Shown here: positions 1 to 12,000 of the stretch, piece by piece
Position numbering within the stretch: the first letter of the stretch is position 1
How the letters are laid out: each line of letters begins with the position of its first letter
From: Plakobranchus ocellatus
Lineage: Eukaryota > Mollusca > Gastropoda > Plakobranchidae
DNA length: 23,702 bases
Assembly (NCBI GenBank): GCA_019648995.1
Contig: BLXT01008186.1
Span: forward strand, 653,371-677,072
Direction: 5' to 3'
The notes under the pieces: generated by a model
What the model saw: the letters and a program-made list of their open reading frames with translations, nothing else
Database searches by the model: none
Told to the model about the DNA's origin: nothing
Position numbers and translations under genes: made by a program

Positions 1-568
1 TTTATTTGATGCAATAAAGCACGGAGAATTTTATGCAGTCGAATTTGCCTTTTCCCTGAGCGTGTCCCTGTCGTGACAATAATATATATATATATATTTT
101 TTAGTTACATTTTGAGAAAGATAGTTCTCTTTATACATAAGTCTCCATGTAATTTTGAGTTGAAATATGAGCATTTTTTTCAAAGCATTCTGAATAATCC
201 AAAGTTGACTTTTAATATCCGTTTCTCAAAGCTTTAGTTTCATCACTTTTTAGTCATTATTCTCAAAAATCCTTTTTTGTTTTTTCTCACCTTTAATCTG
301 AGTTTAGAGAGCAGCAATATATTTTTTTTGTAATTGTATTGATCATGAAATTTGTTTTTCGGTCATAAATATTAGTCACAAAAAATTTTTTCTTCCTGCA
401 CCTGTTTTAATTATGCTTTTGTTTGGCTATTCTCTCAGTTATATCTGCAAATGATTTAAGCTGTGTTAGACATACATATCATTGCACACAAGCAAGGCAG
501 GTGATAAAAATGATGATTATAAATTCAATCTTCTCTGAATTTTTAAAATACTCTGTTACTCCACTCAG
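1..568 (+). other. intron upstream of the first exon in the window
   Basis: AT-rich non-coding sequence with many short T runs and a (TA)n tract at 80-97. It ends in a pyrimidine-rich acceptor, CTCTGTTACTCCACTCAG, at 551-568. I could not match any earlier DNA2 exon here, so the N-terminal exons should lie before the window. Confidence 0.7.
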
Positions 569-700
569 GTATAAGCAGAATCTCGCTGAGCAGACTGTTA
601 TGGAAGAAGTGAGCCAGTACATTCCATCTCTCATGGCCTGGCTGAGCAAGCATACCTGTGTTTCTGACTCCTCGGGTCGGAGCCCAGCAGCTGAGAAAAA
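569..700 (+). CDS. DNA2: DNA2 exon A (nuclease domain, helical part)
   Basis: Residues 1-44, starting [20 protein letters not shown]. This lines up with the human YRLNL...EVEDYLPS segment just before the catalytic core. The acceptor is CACTCAG and the donor is GTGAGT. The exon enters with one base finishing a codon and leaves with two (AA), so intron 1 is phase 2. The Ser-rich tail ([15 protein letters not shown]) matches a variable linker, somewhat shorter than in human. Confidence 0.9.
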
Positions 701-3700
701 GTGAGTCATATTTTCCTCTCCCTGGGTTTTTATTTTGACATGATGTAGTTAGATGACCATTGCACATTGTTTTGAAACCAGCTCTAATTAGGCAGAAAAC
801 AGACAAGGCCATGAAAACGCATTTTCTCTGCGTGCATTAAGATATTTTGTAAAATATCCCATATTTTGCCGTTAAGTTTTTTTTATTGGAAGGATGTGCT
901 ATTCTGGAAGCTGTGTGAGTAAGGATTTGTAATAAATTCGTGTTTTAGTGATTTTATGTGTTAGTAAAGTTGTGAGGGTGCAGGAATCATGACAGGAAGG
1001 ATCTACTTGCATTTAGGAGTGGACTTTACCAAGGTAAGACGGAAATAAATCTTAACATTTTTTTTCCCGAGTTAAAAGTTTTTTTTTCATTCAAACGTCA
1101 AATTTCGTTTAGCTTCAAAGATTTAAAAAAAACAATTTGTTTAATGTTGTTTAATTGCCGATAATAAAAAGGTGACGTCGTGACCTAGTTCTGTTGTGCC
1201 AACCGGTGTGTATTTTTTAACAGATTTGAACCTTAAAAATAAACTGAGGAATAAACACTTTATATCGAAGAATTAGTATGTCATAAGTAGACAAAAGTGT
1301 TCAAATAGCATGATTTTATGAATTTCAAGCTGCAGGCGTTCATTTATTGTGGACATATGCTTTCCTGTCGCACGAATTCCACCTGCGCATACTGTATAAA
1401 CTAGTCCCTCTCTTTTTCTGCCGTGGTCCAAGGAACAAGTGACTAGTTAATGTTTAATCGTTTTTTACTTCTGCTATTAATGAAACAATCGTTTTTCATG
1501 CATTAAGGTTTTTATGTCAATTATAAACAAGACATTGTTTTCTGTCGTCTGCACGTGAAGTTCAACCTGCGCATAGATGGAAAAAAAAATGGCCGCCGTA
1601 AAGGAAAGAAAGAGTGGAATTTGCCATAGACGCTTTCTTGGGCCCGATAGACCATGATTTTTTTTGCTTTGTTCTCTCCCAAAATTCAAGAAAAAAGCGT
1701 TTTAAATTCTAAAGTGGTACCATTTTAACTACTTCAAAGTAGTTTTGGAAAGTGTAGATCTAGGCACAATAGTGATATTTCATAGGCTAGATCGCTAGCG
1801 ATCTAGATCTAGAACTAATCTGGGGTAGACTGATTCGAAAAAGGTTTACGGAAGCTGATTTCAATTTTTATTGTTAAAAATATTATTATTTCCATTCTGT
1901 CTCAGAGAACTTAAAATGTATTTATCTTATCTGATTAAGATGAGCTACATTACTAGTATAAAGGCTTGAAATAAAGGCCATATATTTCGTTTTGAGTATA
2001 GGATATGTATAGCAGATTGAGGTTCAAAAAATAATTTCCCTTTCATGCAAGTTATGATGAAACTTTTTATGATCATCAAATCAGAAGCAAAAAGCAAAAA
2101 AAGAAAGAAAATTAGGGAAGCAAAGGACAATATTTAAAATAGGGTCATATATCTAAGATAATGCACAATTAGTCATCAAACTTCAAAGTAAACAAGTCAA
2201 TTTGAGATGCAGACAAATTTCACATAAAAGGTACATGAAGGCAGAAAAAAAAAAAACTGAATAAAAATAAAAAAAAGAAAATATTGTTAGCATTAATATT
2301 GATAAGAATGTATGATAATTTTTTTTATAATATTTGTTTTCATGCATACTGTATCAAAAAATGTGTGCAGAAAGTAAGTCTTTTTTTTTTCGCAGGTTAT
2401 CAAGGTGAGAGGGATCAGAGATAAATATTTGTGCCTCTGAATTAAGAAAAAATAACTGTATATCAGAGAATGTGAGCCTCATCTATAAATCAGAGTATCA
2501 ACCTGGTATTTATAATCAGAAAAGAAAAGAAAACAGAAGTAGTGAATGATCTTTAAACGTTTGCAGCTCTTTTTCTTTCACACTCTACAATATACATTTA
2601 TTTTCTCATTTTGCTTTTATTTTTTTTTTTTTTTTTGTCTAGATGTTTGAAAATCTTTTAATGTTTCAAAGCATGTTATGTACAATAAAACAGGGCTTGC
2701 CAGAAAAGTTGTCTGCTTGTATGAATTTATTTCAATCTTTTTTTATTTTTACTGTCCATTGTCATAGAATTGTCTTCCTTTCACTAAAAAACGTAACAAA
2801 GTCCTCCCAACACATGGATTTGGAGTTCATATATCCAATTTGTAGATGACTTATAAAGTGCATCTGGAGTGTTTCCTATGGGAAAATAAGACTTTGTGGA
2901 TTTTTAAAAATTTGAAGTCTGTGACCTTGACCTCCTGTAATGCGTTACGTAAGGGTCTGTTGCTCAAAATATTTGCAAATTTTGATATATGATGCATCAG
3001 AGTGCATTAAATATGAAAAACAGCCAAAAATTGACTTTTCAAGTAGATGCTGAAGGCCTCTGTTTCCTGCCATTGATAATATGGAAGTAGAGCACATTTG
3101 TGTGGCATCCTGGGTACATGAGGCATAAGGTACATTTTGGACACATTGAGTTATGAGAATGATGCACAAGCTAATAGTCAGTCTACTCTTAATTACAGAA
3201 AAAAAAACCTTATCAGTTTGTGAATGTACATGTGATTTTGATGATTGTACTTTCATTTCTTCTTTTTTTTTTTTTTTTTTACTCTTTTCTAGTTGATAAA
3301 AATTTCTAAAAGGCTCATGCAAAAATCCCTACAGCAACTTCTTTCCTGTTTGAGTCATGTTTGTTTTATCTTCAGAATGCTGATACCTTAGACCAGACTT
3401 ATTGAAATGGGTTGGATGTTCCTACAAACACTTTTTAGAACCACCCCCGCTCTTCTTTGAGATTTTTCAGACACTTATATCATGACATAGACACATCTGT
3501 TTCTTGTAAATACTATTAGAAATCTGTAAAAATTCTCTCTTAGGCTATACAGATAATTTTAACCTCCAAAATAAATTTGCCACTCATTTGAACTGACGTC
3601 TAGACACATTGGTATAGACAGAATATTGAATGCTTTCATTTTATCCAGAAATTGTGTGCTCAATCTTTATTCACAGATATTGACTTTGTTACTATACTTG

Positions 3701-3740
3701 CAGAAAGCAGCAGTTTTTAATCCAAAAATGTATTTTTTTT

Positions 3741-3779
<39 letters not shown>

Positions 3780-5995
3780 TTATCATTATTATTTTAATGA
3801 TCAGCCATTTTGTTTGCAGATCTGATGTAATTGTTACAGAAATCCAAGACATTGAGGAAAATATTTGGTCACCAAGGTAAAAATTGCTGATCCATTTGCC
3901 CCATGACCAAATCTAATGAATTGCATATTACAAATAAGATAAGTCCCAGCTTTTCCCCCTCCTAATATTGCAGCTTATCTAGTTGTTTAAGTGAAGACTG
4001 CTCGGTGCGCAAGGTAAAATCTCTGTCGTCAGTAAACTTCATTCATCAGTTTAAGAAAGGAATAAAGAACATGAGTTTAGGAACCTACAAATAAGAACTG
4101 AAATTGTTTTATCCATCCTATTGCAAATATTATACATGTAATGCTTCTTTATCACCAACAACCATTTCTATATTTGGTGTTATTATTTTATCATTGCTAT
4201 ATTCTTTTTTCTAAATTTTCAAATTATTGTCCTTTTTCAATTTCAGGTTTGGACTTAAAGGAAAAATTGACTTGACAGTTAAGGCACAGGTAATTTTTTT
4301 TTTTAAAAATGGAACCGAAAAATTTCTTTCCCCCAACTCCCCCCAATAAAATCAACAAAAAAACCCCAAAAAAATGGGAAGGAAGAAGCAAAGCAACAAA
4401 ACAGAAAATGAAAACAAAATTCATTTTCATCCCTTTCATTTCCAATTTTTTCCAAAAATGGCTAATTTTAGGAGCCCCCAAAGAATTATAATGCAACCTC
4501 AACAGTTGTAATAAGAGCAGTGAATTATAAAGGGGTGCTAGTGTGCTTTGCCTTTAGTGAATACATTTGCCATGTGTCAATGGTGGCCAAGTTGTTAAAG
4601 GGAGAGCTGCTCCAGTGGGACACAATATGTCAAAAGGTGGCTCATTCTTTAAATCAAGTTCTGCACTCTAAAGAAGCAAGGAACGAATCATAGATTTTTT
4701 TCAACTGTCATGGCAGATTTCCCTAAGCCTGGTATTGTTGTGATGATGATTATTTACAATAGCTGCACATGTGCAAGGTAAAAAAATGTACAGAGAAAAA
4801 GCGAAGTGTTGACTAAAATGTATTCCTTTTTTTTTTTTTCTGATTTGAATTTATGTGAAGCTGAGAAAGACTAAAGCCAGCAGAGAAGAGGTGAAAGTTT
4901 TGCCACTGGAACTGAAGACTGGAAAAGCAAGTTTTTCTTCAGAACATAAAGGACAGGTAAAAAAAATAGCTAAAGTTGATTTTTTTTTTCTTTGAGGAGG
5001 ACTTTATAAGAATATCTGTTTTCATATTTTTTAATGAAACTATTTTAAATGGTATATGTTTTCAATTATTGTAAGTTCTTCATACAGTTTTTACAATATT
5101 CGATAAAACTATATATCCTTGTGAAGGTAATTTCAAAGATGAATTTTATTTTTAATGTATTTTTATATGATGTATATTAGAAAAAAGAATGCTTGTATGT
5201 GAAGCAACAACAATTTGCCCCCTTAATTTATCCTTATGGATCCATTTATATTTTGATAGGAATGAAAGTACCTCAAACAAAATGCTTTTAAAAGCATAGG
5301 AATGATAATGCATGATCTTTGGCAGATGTCATCAGTCTTGCTGTTCTATTCATATCTCTCCTTGATGCTCTCAGGAGGACTATTACGCTTGTCTTTTTCT
5401 GCACAAATTCTCTCAATAATCCTTGCCCATCACTGTCATTTCCTCTCCATTATCTTAGTAAAGGCTAGATGCTTATGTCCTGTGTCCAGAGGTGTACGAG
5501 AAGTTTACTTTTTGCTGTCTCTTTAGAACTGTCTGTATGAGAAACATGCAACCTTTGTCTTATTCATCATCATTCAGTTGAGCTTTACTCATTTATTTAT
5601 GTATTCGTCCACAGGTAACTTTGTACTCAATGATGTGCTCAGACAGACGGCCTGACCCTCAGGAAGGAATTCTTCTCTATCTCAAACATGGTGAGATGGA
5701 AACGGTCACTGTGAAACCAGAGAGCAAAAGTGGTAAGTTTTCCGACCTCTCCTACCATCAGTTTGAACAGCAATTGGCTTTTATTTACTGAAGTCACTGC
5801 AACATCTCCGTGGTCTTTGCTGTTGAGGAATAATCTCAAAATTTACAGTTCTATAAAAGTTCCTTTCAGCCAAATAAGTGACATACTATCTCATCAAACA
5901 TAAAAATCAATTGCCACATTATTTTGCAAGGTTTTTGCCAACTTGTTATGGTTTTGAAATTTAAATGAGCTTATAAATTTTGTTTTAAAGCACTA

Positions 5996-6036
<41 letters not shown>

Positions 6037-9000
6037 TCTCCTCTGTTTTTTTTTTTCTGGGTCTTTCAGGTCTTGTGCAGTTGAGAAACAGACTGGCTCG
6101 TGATCTGTCGCATCTCATCTCATCAAACATAAAAATCAATTGCCACATTATTTTGCAAGGTTTTTGCCAACTTGTTATGGTTTTGAAATTTAAATGAGCT
6201 TATAAATTTTGTTTTAAAGCACTAATATTTTTTCTTTCTTTTTTTTTTTTTTTTTTTTTTTTTTTTCNNNNTTTTTTTTTTCTGGGTCTTTCAGGTCTTG
6301 TGCAGTTGAGAAACAGACTGGCTCGTGATCTGTCGCGACAAGTCACTACAGAGACTGATGAAAACGGCCGGAAAACTTACTTTCTGGGTAGTTTGCCTCC
6401 TCCAATCAACAATGAGCGAGCATGCAGCAAATGTTCGCACCTTCAAACTTGCAGTATATATCAGCGGTGAGATTAGCATTGATTTTTTTTTCACACTTCA
6501 TCCCTAGCCTTGCCTGTAAGCGCTCTTAATCATTTCCTGCCTTAATCACATCACTATCTGTCAGCTGTTAAAGTTCTTCACCTTTTTCTGACTCATTATT
6601 TTAATTTTTTACAAGTTCTCTTTCTCTGTCAAGGTAGCGAATCCACCCTGAGTCTGCAGTGACCTTTGAGACCCATAGCCTGATGGAGGACCTGAAAGCT
6701 TGATATCATCTTGTTGTGGACTGGCTATACACCAAAAAAAAAAACACACCTTGCTTTTTCAGTCATGTCTTTTGTTATTTCATTATGAAGGCTCTCTTTT
6801 CTCATAGAAACATATTTTCCACTTTGTGAAAAACTTCCTGTGATGGGGTCTCCTGAGGTGAGAATGTCCAATGTCAAACTAGGCTCTTGCAACAGCATCT
6901 TTTGGTTATATTCTTTTAACTCATGTCACGAAGGAAAGCTTGATGCCTCAGCCGTTTAACATTTTTCCTTTTTTTTTTGTTAAATCAGTTCTGTGGAAAA
7001 GCCAGAGCTACCTCCAAATCATGCCATGTCCAAACTGGTGCCTGAGGCAATGGGACACTTGGACGGGGAAGATCTGGCCTATTTTCTTCACTGGATTCTC
7101 TGCCTGGATGTGGAAGGCAAGGAATCTGGCCGTAGACAGCTCAGCAGCATCTGGTGTACTAGTGGTCAACAAAGGTTTGTTGTTCGTTGGTTTTTTTTCT
7201 TGCAGTCATTGTACTCTATATATTTTAATCAGCACATCTGACATCTGGAAGGAAAGAGTTGTCAATCTAATCCTTGTTTGAATTCCTCCATTGCTGAGGT
7301 GTTGTTCTCTTTCAGGGAAACCTGTTTTACGAACCGCAGATTACAGATGTACAGACATTTTTTACTGTGACTGTAGTGGTGGTACCTCACAAACTATGGA
7401 TTACACCTCACTGTTACTCATTTTTTTCTTTTCCAGTTTGTAGGTACTTTTTATTTTCATAACAATTATGATGGAACTGGTTCACCTTCAAATAGTAGCT
7501 TTCATGAAAAACCCACAAGCATTACATTGAGAAAATGTGAGAAATTTACCCTACAAAAATTAAGAACCGTCACAAGTCATGCAAAAAATGTTTTCCTACC
7601 TTGCCATATGATGGTGATAATTACATAAATTTGTTGTTCTTGACTTACATTGACGATTGTAATGTAAAAATATAAAAAAATTTCTTCAAAGTTCATATCT
7701 TATTAAAGAATGTAGTAATTTTTATGACCCAGGGAGAAAGAAGGAGACTGTCTAAGCAACATGGTAATCACTGCCTCGGAGCTCGGCATTCCAGAATCTC
7801 AGAGCTTCAATGATGGCAAAGGATGCTCTCTCACATTTTCCAGACATCCGAGGTAATGTTGCTATAGAATAGTGCGTCAACTTTCTGTAGAGAGTTCAGG
7901 ATCATAAACATACATAGATTTTCTCTGTCAACTTGATGTGCTAGGTGTGGAAAAATTGTCAAGTATTTGAGTTTTAGTTTTGAGGACTGAAGATAAGGAC
8001 TCTCAACTTTCTTTTATTCCTTCAAGTGCCAAAATATTGACAAAGTGACAGTAAATTAAATGTACATTTTCAGATATGTGTATTCTTACTATCAACATCA
8101 CCACACAGAGTTTGATCCAGCTGAAGCTGGTGTGATTAATTTAACATGCATGTAAAAATTGTACGGACTTTAAAAAAATTGTTATCTTGATTTCAAGTCA
8201 GTTATACATGAGCAAATATTCATCGTCCATTTTTTTGGTTTATGTCCAGCTATGCAGGTGCTGCCCTCAACACTGTAGGCCTGACCACTGGAGACATGGT
8301 AGTTTTGAGCAGTGAAGATGGTCATCTTATTGCTCTGGCCACTGGTTTTGTCCGCAACATTTCTGCCACACTTGTTGAGATTGTAGTAGACAGGTGGAGA
8401 AACTATGCTTCATTTAAATTCAGTCTAATAACATCAACTTGTCGAGGATGCATCTGGTTTCAATAAACTCGTTTGATTCTCTATCTCCATAATTATTGTT
8501 TTGACGTTATCTTGGTTTAGATATGACAGTGCATGGTTGCTATTTAGTGTGGAAAGCTCAGTTGAGTTAATGCAATAAGCCACTCATAGTAATTGCCAAG
8601 ACCTTGTGTTTGATATTTATTTAGTCAAAACATGCTGCTGTCAGCAAAATGTTTTACATTTTGGGTAATTTGGTAAATTTTTTTGTGTCAGATCGTCTGT
8701 GCTTGTTCCAAAACACTGTCATTGCTTATTAGAGCGAAATACAAAACAACAACAAAAAAATACAAATGAAAGGTCAGAATACAGTGCATAATGATTTTGA
8801 AATTGAAATTGTGAGTGTCAAGGCTTTTTCTGAGTATGATAAACATCAATGTTGAAGGTGAAAAATCGAACGTAGCAATGATGGTGTTATGGAAAGAACA
8901 TCCAGTCAAATTAACATTTGTTGTTGAATGCATCATTTTTTTGGATTCTGATACCTGGTTTATTAGGGATTACCTTCACAAAACATCAGAGTACAAGGAT

Positions 9001-12000
9001 GTGAAGTTTCGGCTGGACAGAAATGACAGTTTCAGCACGGCAGGCTATCTCTACACCAGTCTTTCCAAGCTTATGGATCCAACACCACAGGGGTGAGGTC
9101 TGAAGACACCTGAGGGAAAACTTAATGCAGAGTTCAAGTTTGTCAAATAAGCATTCTGGGAAAGGTTGAAAATGATCACGAGGTGAATCATTATTGAGGG
9201 AAAGAGGACATAATAATTGTCATGGGTTTGCAAAATCAAAATTGGGATCAAATTTCCTACAACTGTATATTCACCACTAGAAATGACATTTAGCTTTTAG
9301 ATCTTCTTAGCTTTTTTTTCACAGTGCTCTAGGCATTGAACGAATGGGGTATTGATGGCACAGTTTCTAACAAACTTGCCCCGAGTTCTGCAGTGAGCCT
9401 TTTGTTGCAGGTTTGAGTTCTATCCACCTGGTTTAGGATGAGCTTTATGTAAAAAATCAATCAACTATTGAATGAACAGAATGCCTCAGCAATGTTTGTG
9501 TATCAAACGGTCAATGATGCAACTTAACACTTACCTGGCTTTATTTCTATCTAGATCCTGGCTCAGAAATTTGATCATCAAAAGGCAGGCACCAGAGTTT
9601 GAGCTCAAAGTATCGAAATCCTGCCTTTACAAAGGTAAAAAACCATTTATCCAGTTTATCTTTAAATCATCTTTAACACGGTGGACTCATGTCTTTTTTG
9701 TTCAGTTACTTGAGAAAGGCAGGTTTTCTTGTATCAGTAAATTTGGCGCATCAGAATTTAAGGTAATCAAAAAAGGAAACCAAAAACATAACTTTATTTA
9801 GATTTTACATAAAATATTACCAATCATGATATCAGATTTTCAAATAAATTGGTTTTTACTTTGTTGTGGTGTCTTGAAACCTCCAGGCAAATTTAAGCAA
9901 GAATGAAAAATCTTAAGATTTGGAAGTCACTCTTTGAAAATTAAACATTTTTTTAGAAAGCTTTATGTAAAAAACTTTATCTTAATACTAAAAAACTATT
10001 TAATTCATTTTAAAAATGTCACTAATTAAACATTTTGGAGAAATGAATAACAAAGATATCATTCCAGCATTTTCCCCCCTTAAAAAACTGGGGATTTTCC
10101 ATTTGATTAAAAATATATAGAGTGTTATCCTTGGTGTCTAATTGGTATGTGAAGTTTATTAATTTTATACATTTCCATGAAAGACATAGTGGCAAAATCA
10201 CGCATATGTGCATGTTGAATATGGCACCCAGGGGGTTGAAGGAATCAAAGTGATCTGATTCTTTTTTTAAATTAATTTATTTTTCAGTGAAAAGTATCTT
10301 TAAGCCTTTGAACAAGCCACAGAGGACAGCAATTTTGAAGGCAAGTGCTGCAGAAACTTTTCATACATTCCAAATTATAAACTTGATTTCTGGATGTTAT
10401 GAATATTTTATTTCCTGCAGATTGTGTGGCATTGTCTTACAGAATTTCCTCCTTTTTTTTTTCCTCTTTGTTATTTATGAGACATTTATAAGTTTGATTG
10501 AGGTATTGCAGCAGCCATTTCACAATTAATGCACAATGACTCTACTTCAATCCAAGCCTCTGATAAATTTATGCCTAAGATTGTCTATGGCAAAACTTGA
10601 AAACTAAAAACTTGTCTAGAAATTTGTATTGTCATTACCAGAATGTCACCTATGAGCAGCAGCATCGCTTAAACGCTGCTCTGCAGTAGATTTATATATC
10701 ATCAAATAAGCAAAATTTGTAAAGTTTATTTTTAATTTCCTTCTTTTTCTTGTCTTGCAGGTTTTAATGGCAAAAGACTATGTACTCATCAAGGGATTTC
10801 CTGGCACTGGTAATATTCAAATAAATTTGAAAGTTTTCATGTTTTTGTTTTTATGTCATTATTTCAATTTTTCAAAAAAACTTCATCTTACAAAAAGCAG
10901 TGACCATGTTCTTGCAAAATGTTTTCTCAGTAATAATTCATGGTCATCAGTGGGAAGGAAAATACTGTCTCTGGAAAACAAGAATGTATAATTTCAGTCT
11001 CACAGTGCTTCCAATCTGCCACAAATCTAAGGATTTCCACATTTTTGCCATGAGGAAATCTTATCCAAATGGCTGAAAATTGATTTCGTGAAGCAGATTT
11101 TCTGAAAGTTTCTTCAGCTCGAAAAGGGCGTTGTACCCCTCGGTTTTTATGATTACCTGTTGGAAGCACTGGTCTCGGCTTGTCTCAGAGAAAAGACTCC
11201 TCACATTAAGATGCAAAAAGTTTCACTACTGGGTTATTGTTGCAAATTTGTATCGCCTCTCACTAACTGCTCCTCAGGTAAAACTTCAACGATTGTGGCC
11301 CTGGTGAAAATCCTGCAGCTGTTGGGTCTGTCTGTGCTGCTCACCAGCTACACTCACTCTGCTGTCGATAACATTCTTCTCAAGCTTAAAAAGGTGGGGT
11401 CATTCTGCAACTGTGCCTACTCTAAAAAAAAAAACATCTTGAATATGCAAGTTATAAAAATAGGAGATTATTAATAAAATTATTTTTCCTTAATCTGGCT
11501 AAGCCTACTTTTCAAAAATAAAATTTAAAAATTGGAGGAATGTTTACATTTTTGCAATGATCTCCTTAATCTGAATAAGGTTTGGCATTTATGACCAAGC
11601 CTACTTTCAAAATATGAAATAACATTTAAAACTTGTAAAGATTTTTTTTTTTTTTTGGATGATGTTATTTTTAATCTGAGATTTGTGAAGAATCCTCTCA
11701 TGGTTCTGATTGATTGATTGATAGATTATTGGTATACCCATTTCACCATTAAGCAGTGATCCCAGGATCCTCTCCTAGTACTTTTGTAACAGAGACTTCA
11801 TTACAAATTTATATTGTGTTTAAAAAGTAACAAAATTACAATATCAGCCTAGCTAGGTTATTAGTGGTGGTTTGTTACTTGCTTTAAACTAGGCCTGCAA
11901 ATAACTTTTAGTTTTCTAGACCTAAATCTTAACAACTGTATTTTTATTTAGATTGAAATTCTAGCCTTTTGGAGACTTCAGAGCTATGAAATTACGGCTC

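Larger units (their letters stand above)
5888..6336. repeat. Tandem duplication of the intron 5 end and the exon 6 start, beside an assembly gap
   Basis: The unit at 5888-6111 recurs at 6117-6336 with what looks like identity outside the poly-T. Each unit has the same intron sequence, a long T run, the acceptor TCTTTCAG, and the start of exon 6. The first copy stops after 42 exon bases (6070-6111) and jumps back into intron sequence. Only the second continues into the complete exon. Near-identity next to four Ns suggests an assembly or gap-filling error rather than an old duplication. Confidence 0.9.

Noticed and set aside
423..568. Upstream in-frame extension of exon A, or a separate exon at about 440-500 (acceptor-like CTCTCAG, donor-like CAG|GTGATA)
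   Set aside because: The residues do not resemble DNA2, the phase of the possible exon does not join exon A, and a good acceptor lies directly before the first conserved residues.
2945..3322. 125-residue minus-strand open frame in intron 1
   Set aside because: It includes poly-Lys from a T run, matches no family I know and has no supporting context.
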